Shown piece after piece: positions 10,017 to 19,962 of a stretch of 64,000 nt of DNA; positions within the stretch are counted from its first letter, which is position 1; the number at the start of each line of letters is the position of its first letter. The stretch lies in NCBI GenBank assembly GCA_032622095.1, contig CP136068.1, positions 58,056,025 through 58,120,024 of the forward strand, read 5' to 3'. The DNA comes from Siphonodentalium dalli (taxonomy: Eukaryota > Mollusca > Scaphopoda > Gadilida > Siphonodentaliidae). The position numbers and the translations under genes are program-made. The notes beneath the pieces were generated by a model. The model was not told the origin of the DNA, ran no database searches, and saw only the letters and a program-made list of their open reading frames with translations.

Positions 10017-11666
10017 GCGGAACAAACGAACTATGTTGAATTTCACGTTCATATCAAACAAATGGTGAGCCAGATCCTCGGCAGTAAAGTGGTCAGGAAT
10101 ATGTGACACGAAGAGCCGGGTTGTCTGGATCGGATACTCATTCCGTGTACGGTATACATCTGCGTCATCCCAATCTGAGCGATCTCTCCCAGTGCCCTTC
10201 GAGTGGGATCTATCCCCACTGTCATGATGTTTACGGCCATGCCTGACATGTGTTCACCCATCATCGTCTTCGTTCTCATGTTCACGTGTGTATATGTCAC
10301 CATTGTCTCGTTCATTGTTTGGGATAGATGTAGAGTTATCCCGCTTGCTCTCCGATCGTTCCGCCCAGTCTGAGTGCTGGCAATCGTGTTCCCATGCATT
10401 GTATTCACAATCACCACCAGTGAACTCATCAGTATGACGTGAAGAAAATCCGTCCTGATGTGCGTCTCCAGCAGTAGCATTTGCGTCATCTCTCTCTGCT
10501 GCCAGGTTCTGAACCATTTCGGTGATGAATTCAGAGAACTCATCCAGCTTGTCACAGATTGAATCTCCAAATGTACGTAATGCAGTGGCCATTTTTTCGA
10601 AATTTTCTTCCATTTTACTTGAGTCACTTATAAATTCGGCCTGTCTCTGTGACATTCTGTTCACTTTCTCCTTTAATGAACAGATTGACCCCGAGTTTCT
10701 GTTCACTGCATGAACTACATATCGAGCTCGGTCGATGGACTCGACTATATCAGACTTTATGCCCTTTATTTCGGACTCGCAGTTATCCATGTCATCTACT
10801 CTCTCAGATATAAGACGTTCTGTTTTCAACTCGTTTGATTCCCGTTTCTGTGTGTTTTCTGTCATCGCAACCTCGATTTTTCCTACAACAACTTGTATGT
10901 CACCCAGCTTATTGTTTATTTCTGTGTTATTGTCGTTATGTGACGCTCCCCGTTCAATGTCAGACAATCGAGATTCAAGGTTAGAGACTGTTTGTTTTAT
11001 GTGTGGGATTTGGTCCAGAATTTTCTGTGACCGTGCACCGTTATCAGAGAGCATTTTAAAGACTTGTCCGTGCTACACTGTCCCTCGGAGTTAGTGCGAT
11101 AGAGTCGTCTCGATAATGGAACCCCGACCCTACAGTTTTGCTCAGCATAAAGTAAATATGTCAGCAGCCAGTTTCTCGTGAATTGGAGTGGAGCCTTCTT
11201 TCCCTCTGCGTTGTTTGAGGCAACTGTTGTGACTGTAACCAAATACTTTGTGGGACTTTACCTCTGCAAATATGACATCCCTGACTTTGCCAAGTAATAG
11301 GGGGTTCCTATCTGCAGTCGTTATCATATCATTTATTAAGATGTCCCTGTGAGTACTGCTGATGAATTTCAGGCAGGATGCTATTACTAATGAAGCTGCG
11401 ACATTGCATGTGGTGTCCATTTGGGCACTGCATTCAGCTACATCTTTCAGTTGTCCAAAGGCATTTCGAAATTCTGTGGGGTCACCCAACGGAGCACCCT
11501 TATACGATTGATTGTTGGTGTTCATCGTATCATAGGATGGATCTACTTGGTCCAACCTCTGTGAAATATCCAAGATAGTGGCACCGGTGATAGGGTCAAC
11601 AAAGATTGTACCCTGGGTTTTGACACGCTCGTTTGACATAACGGATCCCGGCTGGTGTGTTGACAT
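10017..11666 (-). pseudogene. LINE-A ORF1 (RNA-binding, coiled-coil protein), broken
   Basis: ORF1 proteins of non-LTR elements bind element RNA and form the ribonucleoprotein. Here three pieces in different frames follow each other on the minus strand. The N-terminal piece, 11666-11142, has no domain I recognise. A long hydrophilic coiled-coil piece, 11054-10254, contains IKQTVSNLESRLSDIERG and ends in an acidic stretch. A C-terminal piece, about 10150-10017, contains TRLFVSHIPDHFTAEDLAHH and reads like an RRM. The RRM runs directly into the last part of the endonuclease without the ~200-residue N-terminal endonuclease region seen in LINE-B, so an internal deletion joins ORF1 to ORF2 near 10010-10020. 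The coiled-coil and RRM calls are by eye. Confidence 0.65.
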
Positions 11667-11940
11667 GTTGATTAACGTCGCTCAGTTAATTGAAAACAGT
11701 GTTCAGTTCACCGTTGACTTGCAACCAGCGCTGGTATTGACCTTTCAATTGGGAGGTAGTAGCTCTTGATTGGGCTGATTTGAAGTCACGTGCGGCGTAG
11801 AACAATGTGTACAGCAATGTTATTTTGGGCGTGAGTGTGCGAATATACCTCGTTCAAAGAATTCGTAATTCGCTTCGAATTTTCAAATAACAAAATGAAG
11901 AAAGTCCAAAGCAAATGTCCAAATTGTTACAGGAAATACA

Positions 11941-12070
11941 CGCAGTGAACAGGGGGGGGGGGCCGAATTTTTTTTACGAGACGTGAGGTAGGGGGGGGTG
12001 GGTGGGTACCCGAGGCCGGAAACAGTTTTTGACCACTTTTTTTTGCATTTTTTTTTCATTCACATATTTT
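11941..12070. repeat. G-rich repeat, inverse relative at 15290-15410
   Basis: G-tract, then TTTTTTTTACGAGACGTGAG, a GGGTGGGTGGG tract and TTTTTTTTGCATTTTTTTTT. The reverse complement of 15290-15410 has the same order of blocks (CAGGGGGG, GCGAGACGTGGGGG, TTTTTGCATTTTTTTTTTC). The pair could bound a 3.5-kb foldback insertion inside the LINE-A 5' region, but low complexity limits confidence. Confidence 0.4.
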
Positions 12071-12239
12071 CAACTGTTTTAAACATAATTGTTTATATGT
12101 TGTGGCTTGTTGCAATATGAGAAGCACTAATACATTCAATATTGATATAATTACCCCCATAAGTTGATATAAAATGGAAAAATAGTGAATATTGTGGGGG
12201 TGGGTCCCAAAATTTTCATTGATTTTGTTTGCGCGCAAT

Positions 12240-12334
12240 TTTTATGTTTACCCATACCATAGTATGGTAAACATAGTGTCGTTGCCCGGATTGACCACTC
12301 GTCGTTCGTCCGTCTGTCCGTCTGTCTGTCTGTA

Positions 12335-12397
<63 letters not shown>

Positions 12398-12720
12398 CTG
12401 TCTGTCTGTCCGTAGACACTTTACGAGTAATGCGATAACTCAAACATTTTCTATCCGATCGAAACCAAATTTTGTATATGGATTTCTCAGCCCAAAATAC
12501 AGATCGAGTTCGAATTTGGGTTTGATCCGAGTTTTTGTTACAGAGTTATGGCCCTTTTTCAACTTATAATTCACGCATTCTGCCATAACTCAAACATTTT
12601 TTATCTGATTGGAACCAAATTTGGTATGTGAGTCCGAATATGGGTTTGATCCGATTAATTTTAAAGGAGTTATGACCCTTTTTCAAGAATTTTTTTTTTT
12701 TTTTTAAATTATTTTTTTTT
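12240..12720. repeat. dispersed repeat with CCATACCATAGTATGG start and (CTGT)n
   Basis: Begins TTTACCCATACCATAGTATG, then GTCGTTGCCCGGATTGACCA, a (CTGT)n/(CCGT)n tract at 12303-12412, and then two ~150-bp monomers with CATAACTCAAACATTTT, GAACCAAATTTGGTATGTG and GAGTTATGGCCCTTTTTC. The first ~90 bp match 63905-64000 almost exactly; a degraded monomer lies at about 40840-40975. The ORFs reading through the CTGT run are not genes. Confidence 0.7.
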
Positions 12721-15240
12721 AGATTTAGCTCCTTGCTAAATTTAGCACATACAAATATTAAATTTTGTTTGAACATTAATAACAATAAAAAAAAAATTAA
12801 ATAATAAATAAAAATTGACACTTTCATTTATTTTAGTTTTATACGATTAATTAGGTGTGATATCCTGTTTTGAAAATATTAAGATTTTATTGCAATAGTT
12901 TCGTGTAATATAATGATATCAATAAATTAACATGTGATCATCCAACATCCAGAGTATATGAGAGGATTTTTATAGATGTTGTCATTCCAAGTGAAATCTG
13001 TTATGAAATGAGTGATGACATATGATACAGAGCTCTGGTGGGTCAAGCAAGATAAACAACACTGGTGGCTGGCTGTTTGTTTATTCTAACTGTCAAATTG
13101 ATTAATGGCAGCACAAGACTGGTGTTTTTCCTATTCTTGAAATTTCATTACAGGGTGAGATAAGTGTCTTCTAAATTCCATTAATTTGCTTCAAAAATAA
13201 TTAACCCTTTCCAATGTTTACATAGACACTTGCTATAATGTACATGGACTCTTCCTCATATCTCTTAATATCTATTGGGTATCTTTGCACACTATTCACT
13301 TCTATCAATTTTGGTATTGACTGATTAATTGATTTTTGAAAAATATATTAACCCTTCAGACACGTGCTTTCAATTTGAAATTAAAACAACAGCTGATAGC
13401 CAATATGATTTATCTATGCAACGGGAAACAGGCAGATAAATATACATGACTATTGTAAGTGATGACTTGTTTTGAAAATCAATATGGTAGATGTTAGTAT
13501 TTCCAGGAACCTTATTTTCCCATTTGTTCACATTTTCATGGTTGATTGAATTTTAGGGGCCACAGAGCACTTAGAAGATTAACATTGAAGGTTGTGGCTT
13601 TTAGTGCCCCAGCTACTTGTAAAACATTGTAATGTGTGAAACCATTCAAATGAGGGCTAACTTACTTTCTTTTATATGAACGATTTAGTGGTCATAGGGG
13701 CCAGCATCCCCATCATATTATGTCTGTATAACATTATATAGATAATACTTTTGAATTGTATAAACTACATATATTTTTTAAAACCATACACCCCTGTTAT
13801 GAAACACTTAATCTTATTTAATACACAGGTCAGATCTGATCTTATATCTGTCCATGTTTGATAAACAAATAACTGGGGAGAATGGGGGAAGGGGGGGGGT
13901 AATTAAAGTACCATTTAAATACGAGATGGAATCCTCTACATATATGTCGTTCTAAGCAGTCTGGCTTGTCAACAATTATAATTTCTCTTTAGAAGTGAAT
14001 AATAAATTTTGAATATCTGGCATGTCAAAAGTGGCAAAGATAGGGATTTATCACTTTTGCTTCCAATGAGTTAACTTAAACTCCTAAACATGTCCTCCGA
14101 AATCACTAAACCATTGGATCTCACAGTGAGGGGTCCTTGTGTGAATAGGGACAGAGTTATGAGATTTAAAACTACTCCTCCCCAACCCAAATACTTTAAC
14201 CCTTTCTTAAGACAAATTATTTGAGCTTTTGATTTCAAGTTGGGTACTGATATATGGATTAATTCCTGTGATCATATCTTTGACAAATTATCAGTTATGG
14301 CTAGTCGCTATCGCCAAGGTATGGGTTAAACATCTGCCGATCGTGATCGGCCTCTCGTTTTTCATTGTGTCTGTTTCAGCTTGCTTGGCAGTTTTTATAT
14401 TGAAAATTGTCTAGTTCACGGTGTAGTTCAATAAAAAAAATACTTCAGATAGCTCTAGGGTGGGTGAACTTAATGCAGCCTGACAGTATCAGCTAACAAC
14501 TCATGACAGAATATTACAATAATTCTTATACTTCATGACAGTCTCTTTACTCATACAGTTAGCTGATGCATGAGTGTAATGTGTGAAATAATGTATCAGA
14601 ATAATGTATAGTTAATAATATATAGTAGACACAGGTAGACATATACTAGTAAATCAAGAGTACAGCCGGTATACTGTAAACAGAAGACCAAATTGGAGTT
14701 ATCTTCCCTACACCAACACAATGACGTTACGCTTACTGTGACCTCGTCTCCACGGTCACGTCACTAAAGTGCACATCCGTGTATATGGATTTCGCACTAA
14801 ATTGACCATCCGCGTTCAAACTCAAAGGGTTAAACATTATTTTAGGCCTTGCCAATCCTAAGTCGTAATGCGAGGTCGGGTCGGTGGTCATGCAGGCATA
14901 CATACAAGCTAATCTAGGTCTACTAGTTGATGCTGGTTGATGTCTGAAAAAAAGTTAAATTTAATTTTGTGTAATTGTTTATTCTATTATAGGCCCCAAC
15001 ACTGGCCCTAGTTATTTTTTGTTGTCATTCCAGGGGATTCAACATATTTTTCATCTACTCACACAGATGAATAGGCTGGGTTATAAATTTACCAATATAA
15101 TCACATCATATTCTACCTTTGTTCGATTGCTTAGAGTTCAATTTTGCACATGTTTGTAACAGGAAGTCAGCTGAGGAAGTAACATTTAATTTGGTCTTTC
15201 AAAGAAGGGACCAATATAGAGCGGTTGATCGTTACAGAGG
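12721..15240. other. no gene seen; A/T-rich DNA inside the LINE-A interval
   Basis: Long A/T stretch with poly-A and poly-T runs and no ORF above ~90 codons. A 61-codon hydrophobic plus-strand ORF at 14229-14414 has no splice or family context. It may be element 5' UTR, nested non-coding insertions, or both. Confidence 0.35.
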
Positions 15241-15410
15241 GGACCAATATAAAGTTTTGGGGTTTTGGGGGGTGGGTGTCTAAAATTTTATGAAAAAAAA
15301 ATGCAAGAAAGGGTGGGTGGGTGTAAAAAAATGGCAATGTAAAAAAAAACACCCCCACGTCTCGCAACTTTTTTACGCCCCCCCCCCCCCCCCTGCAATG
15401 AACTGTATTA
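15241..15410. repeat. G/C-homopolymer repeat, inverse relative of 11941-12070
   Basis: GGGGTGGGTGTCTAAAATTT, an A-rich run and a C-run ending CCCCTGCAATGAACTG. See the partner at 11941-12070. Confidence 0.4.
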
Positions 15411-15704
15411 ACTATCCTTGTCCGAGAATGGTGGTTCCAAGGGTCTCCTTTATCGATGATAATAATGTAAACAAAGAGAGTCCGCGAAACAACCGACCGT
15501 GGCAGGGGACGTAATCCAATTCTCATTACGCCACCTGTGGTGTATCTAGCGGCTGATATTTTGATATTGCGTGGTGGACAGGATTCTTGTGGGGCTTTTA
15601 TTTATAGAGTTGGAAATTCCGTTCATTTAAAAGTCGGAACTACGCGACCAGTAGGCCAAGTCCAGTAAAACGGTTCGTTATAGGTGCTGGTTGTTATTGT
15701 TATT

Positions 15705-15810
15705 TTAACGGAATTCTGAGTTGGTCATTCGCGAAACCAATATATTTTATATTCTATAATTAAAACCGTGGGTATATAATATATGATCCTCTTTATGGAT
15801 ATTGTAGGAA
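15705..15810 (-). repeat. ~90-bp direct repeat in LINE-A 5' region, related copy at 16965-17060
   Basis: Shared blocks are TAACGGAATTCTGAG and AACCAATATATTTTATATT, followed by a related A/T stretch and ATATGATC. The two copies lie on both sides of the foldback MITE and near the 5' end of LINE-A. They may be tandem 5'-UTR monomers, as some LINEs have, but this is inference. Confidence 0.45.
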
Positions 15811-15860
15811 GGCAAATTTAGCTAAAGCGGTGGGATATCTTGCAAGACAACACATTTCGG

Positions 15861-16583
15861 TTTGCGCTATAACTGCTCAATGTTTTAAGGTGTTACACAA
15901 CGTCTGATAAAAAGAGTTCTATCTGGAATATTCACACTATTTTTTCAGAGAACATGCATAGAGTAAACATAGTACTATCGGACTATCGTAAAGTAGTTCT
16001 GTTTAATTCGGGATTAATTAACCCTCAGACTGCCGAAACTGCCGACAATAAATTCGCTTGTTCGTGTCCCTCGAAAATCAAACTTGCCTGTTTAGAGGTC
16101 CGATTTTCGTGGCTAATGGTGATAGAATCACAATTTTTCAGTCAAGTTCATGGATAAATTACAAATATTACACTTAATCGGCTTATGTCCGCGGCCATAA
16201 ACCTGCGTTTTGATAACAATTTATTTGAGACAAACTGTTGCGCGGGTATCAGTCGGCGCTTATCGGTTGAAGTTATTATAATCGTGCAGCCTGCACGTGC
16301 AACAAGTGTTCAAATACAACAGAAAAAAAAATACTATGTCAAATAAATAACGTGATCAATGGACAGACAAGTTTCATTTCCGTGGGACACGAAAAAGCGA
16401 ATTTAATGTCGTCAGTTTCGGCAGTCTGAGGGTTTTAATTAATCTCCTTTACGATATCCCGATAGGACTATGTTTACTCTATGTTCTCTGAAAAAAAATG
16501 GTGTGAATATTCCCGATAGAACTCTTTTTATCAGACGTTTTGTAACACATTAAAACATTGAGCAGTTAGCGCAATTTTCTGAA
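15861..16583. mobile_element. foldback MITE with ~230-bp arms
   Basis: The left arm (15861 to about 16090) and right arm (about 16355 to 16583) are inverse copies: landmarks AACTGCTCAATGTTTTAA, CGTCTGATAAAAAGAGTTCT, GAGTAAACATAGTACTATCG and CCCTCAGACTGCCGAAACTG recur inverted as AGAACTCTTTTTATCAGACG and CAGTTTCGGCAGTCTGAGGG. A possible 7-bp TSD, ATTTCGG, flanks it (15854-15860 and 16584-16590). The ~260-bp centre has no domain-bearing ORF. Confidence 0.75.
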
Positions 16584-17083
16584 ATTTCGGACTATTTCGT
16601 CTATAAAAATACGATGAGCAACTGAAAATGTTTTTCAACATTCTGGAAGGGGTATATGTCCATGGTATATATGTTTAAAATTTCACGCATAAACTATGAC
16701 AGATAACAAAGTTATAATTAGTTTTATAGGCCCACCATAAATCCCCTATAATAAACGCATGCGGCCGTAAGCACATTGCTTTGCTGTGGATACTTTCGTT
16801 CCCAGCATGCATCATTCTCGCTATCTGTAAAATGTCTATGAACAATGGCTGTGCCATGCACTCTTAGCTTTGATCCGCATTTAGAAGCATTCTGGTGTGG
16901 CGACTGAGAAACCTGCAGTAATTTATAAGCCGTAGTTCATTGTAATAATTTGAAGAATTACTTTTCTTAACGGAATTCTGAGGCGGTCCATTCATGTAAC
17001 CAATATATTTTATATTATGATTTATATTTATGGCTAATAATATGATCTTGGTGGCGTTACCATTTCTGACTATGGTTTTCTTG

Positions 17084-17139
17084 TCTTTATTGATTAAGAA
17101 AATATGGCTATTGAAACGGAATGTACGTTCATTGAATAT
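17084..17139. repeat. 56-bp direct repeat, right copy (TSD of LINE-A)
   Basis: Identical to 6554-6609. It marks the 5' boundary of LINE-A and continues directly into the rest of the split 21-bp array. Confidence 0.85.
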
Positions 17140-17398
17140 GCGCGAATCTTACTAATTGTGTGTTATTAGATATTAGTTGAACAATGAATACTATTAAATT
17201 AAAATAGAACATTAATTTTGCATCGGTCAACATTGATTACGAATCTATATCTATTAAAACGGAACTGTCTCTTATTGAATCCAAGAACGATTATTGGTTT
17301 GAAAATAGAGAATATTGGTTTGAAAATAGAGACTATTGTTTTCACAAACCACCATTAACTTTTATTTCATGTAATTTCCGACCGAATGGCTGCCCATA
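17140..17398 (-). repeat. 21-bp phased array, copy 2, right part
   Basis: Reverse complement of about 116-465 of copy 1. It ends at GCTGCCCATA, matching the TATGGGC start of copy 1. It contains a local duplication of GGTTTGAAAATAGAGA. Confidence 0.7.
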
Positions 17399-18415
17399 AT
17401 CGTCATTTACTATTTTATACATTGCCTGTAGTTTATGGATCTCTCTTCTCTTGCTCAGTGTTGGCCAGCCAAGTTCATTATACCCCCTTTTAAAAAAGGG
17501 GGGGGGGGGGTATACTGTTTTGCACATGTCCGTCCGTCCGTGCGTGCGTGCGTCCGTACGTCCGTCCGATGTCTGTTCATGTCATAACTTGAACAGTAAT
17601 GCTCGGATCTCAATGAAATTTTGTATGGCTGTTCATTACTATGAGGGAATTCAATAGAGGGTTCCATTGTTTTGTTCGGATTTTCCATTCTAGAGTTATA
17701 CATCTTTGTTTATCTGGAAATGTTGGCTTTTTGGACCGTCTGGTGTCTGTTCATGTCGTAACTTCAACAGTTGTGCTGGGATCTCAATGAAATTTGGTAT
17801 GGATGTTCACTACTATGAGGACATTCAATAGAGGGTCCCGTTGTTCTGTTCTGCTGTTCCATTCTAGAGTTATTCATCTTTGTTTATCTGGAAATGTTGG
17901 TTGTTTGGTCCATCCAATGTCTGTTCAGCTCATAACTCGACCAGTAATGCTCGGATCTCAATGAAATTTTGTATGGATGTTCACCACTATGAGGACATTT
18001 AATGGCACATTCAAATGTTTGTTTTGTTTTTATTGTTCTATAGTTACTCATCTTTGTTTATATGAAAATGCTGGTGTTTGGGTCCATCTGTCTGAGTATA
18101 GCCCTCATAAGTTATAGATATGCCCACACGAGGCGGTATGCCACGAGAGGGTATGCACCGGACGACAGTCCACCTCTTGTTTATTATAGGAGGTTTAGAT
18201 TGGACACTGATCGTGTGAGGCCACTAACTGTTCGGGCGGCATCGCAATGTAATCGGTCGAGCTTCTCGGTTAGGTATTTGGGGACACAATCCCAGACTAC
18301 ATCGGAGTAATCAAATAGTGGTAGGATAAAAGTTTTATAAATGCTTTCAAGCGATCTTCGGTCAAGCTGATACTTAATCTTCGGAGCTGTGCTAAGCGTG
18401 AGGCTATTAGTCAGG
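17399..18415 (-). pseudogene. non-LTR reverse transcriptase C-terminal fragment, interrupted
   Basis: On the minus strand the segment 18415-18110 reads IYKTFILPLFDYSDVVWDC, then a block with EKLDRLHCDAARTVSGLTRS. This is the thumb-side signature of CR1/Jockey-type RTs, where an aromatic-DYGD-like motif is followed by LxxLQxxAARIVTG. After a tandem-repeat insertion (17455-18090) it resumes as GWPTLSKRREIHKLQAMYKI (17475-17400) and then meets the 21-bp array. There is no start or stop context and no catalytic palm, so this is an old fragment of a lineage different from LINE-A. Confidence 0.7.
17455..18090. repeat. ~165-bp tandem repeat, three units, with (CCGT)n leader
   Basis: Starts with a TTTTAAAAAAGGGGG / CCCCCTTTTAAAA hairpin, then a (CCGT)n/(GCGT)n tract (17529-17570). 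Three units follow, each with GTCTGTTCATGTC, ATCTCAATGAAATTTTGTAT, CTATGAGGACATTCAATAG and CATCTTTGTTTATCTGGAAA. It splits the LINE fragment 17399-18415. The build resembles the TTAGCTCACC family (leader plus ~150-bp monomers) but the sequence differs. Confidence 0.7.
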
Positions 18416-18960
18416 GAGCCTGCTGGGTTCTATTTGCACAATCGCGTACGAAAGGTTTGATACCCCAGATTTGTTACACCCCTGGAACGTTCAAAGAAAT
18501 CGGATTTCTTAAGTTCCGCATTCCTGCCATTTAGGGGCCAGATACCCCACAAAAACCCCAAAAATGACTTATATTTGCACTTTTCAGTACAAAGCTGATT
18601 TTCATATTAATAGTGCTCTAGTCATCACTGATCAATAATACACAATTTCTGAAACAAAATTCCATGGCGTATTCATTTCAGAATGGGTTTTATGAAAGTA
18701 CCCACAAAAACCAGAAATTTACTTTTATTTGCGCAAAAAGCAGATTTTTTTCCTCAATAGTTATCCTGCTATCGCTGGTCATAAAAAAACTCGTTTAAGA
18801 AATGAAATTCCGTACGTTTTCATTTAAGAAGCACAGGTCACCAGAACAGAAATTGACCCTACCCCAATAATACTTAATTATATAGGAGTAAGTATTATTG
18901 GGGTGTGTTAAGGAGATGGTGGGTTTGAATTAAGTACCCAACCAAAACCCGAAAAAATAT
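18416..18960 (+). repeat. left inverted arm of the foldback element
   Basis: After the outer ~125 bp come about two to three degenerate units, each with AGTACAAAGCTGATTTT, TATTAATAGTGCTCTAG, CAATAATACACAATTTCTGA and CATTTCAGAA. These are the inverse of the units on the right arm. Confidence 0.7.
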
Positions 18961-18999
18961 TGCGCTGCCGTACGCACAGATGATATTTTTTCTTAATAC

Positions 19000-19960
19000 G
19001 ATCTCCACTATCGTCATTGTTCACAGACCAAATGGTAAAAAAAAAAACGAAATCACCCGGCGAATTCATTAAAAATGGTGTACAAAATTGTGAAATAGTA
19101 AAATGTTATGGACCCCGTACGTTCACATCGGCGCTGTCAAATTTACCTGGCAAGTTTATCGGAATTTCGTTGTAGAAGCCCTGTAGCTAAGATCTGTATG
19201 ATTCTTGGTCAGAATCAATGGTGCAGTAACACCTGGCATTTCATATTCTCATATAAGCGATAAAACAATGGAAAATATGCAATATGTAATTGTTTTTGTA
19301 ATTTTTTCGGGCAGAATCGGGGGAACAACATTTTCTAAATCCGCTTTGGAGGAAATTTTATAGAGTTCTTTGAAAAAAGGCCTATTTACGTGTATGGCTT
19401 TATTGTTAGATGTTTCGTTCCTTGTGGAATTATTAATAAATATATTGTTGTCATTACAAAATCCAAAATAGCGGTCAAATTGTGCGAATTTCGCTACGTT
19501 TTACCAGATAATTTCCATTTTTTTTAGAAAAAAAATATTCCATGCTAAATCGATATCTGATAATAATGAGCCATATCACGAGGATTTGGCCCTTCAGTGT
19601 CCATCAAATTAAAATAGATTTAAAACACAATTTCGAAGAAAAATCAATTATTATTGTAATGCCCAGAAGGGAGTTGAACTCACCAGTGTACTGAATATTG
19701 AATACCAATAAGGTGGTAGATATGAACCTTTAATGCCCATTTTAGCAGAAACGAGGGCGTCAATATCGAAAATAGGGACAAAATGACGACCAGCAGCAGT
19801 AAAATTGGGCAAGTTTGGCTAGAGTTCACCAGACTGTTTCCATGGCATCGAAAATAAATTATATATATATTTTCATTGATTTAAATTGTAACTAAATCTT
19901 CTCATATAATTTATAGCCAATAGTCGTATATGCCATGAGATGAGTGTCAAAAGCTACCAA
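19000..19960. other. unannotated core DNA of the foldback element
   Basis: A/T-rich, no ORF of note. Includes a more decayed subterminal-type unit near 18950-19080. A GGAGTTGAACTC phrase near 19670 resembles a tRNA B box, but no A box at the right distance was found. Confidence 0.4.
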
Positions 19961-19962
19961 AC

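Larger units (their letters stand above)
6610..17083 (-). mobile_element. LINE-A: non-LTR retrotransposon with ORF1 and ORF2, decayed, with nested insertions
   Basis: Read on the minus strand: a long 5' region (17083 to about 11667), ORF1 (coiled coil then an RRM-like end), ORF2 remnants (end of endonuclease, reverse transcriptase, C-terminal Cys/His region), a 3' UTR, and a tail AATGGAGGAAATAAAGG then TA repeats next to the 56-bp TSD. The 5' region holds a foldback MITE (15861-16583), a pair of G-rich inverted repeats and a CTGT-bearing repeat, so much of its 5.4 kb may be nested insertions. The RT protein is closest in this window to LINE-B at 53246-56882. I cannot assign the clade with certainty (CR1/Jockey-like group). 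Confidence 0.8.

Noticed and set aside
12192-12569. 125-codon ORF with repeated Val-Cys-Leu-Ser
   Set aside because: It reads through the CTGT tract of a dispersed repeat.
19655-19740. tRNA-derived SINE from GGAGTTGAACTC
   Set aside because: Only a B-box-like phrase; no A box at the right distance, no SINE tail.
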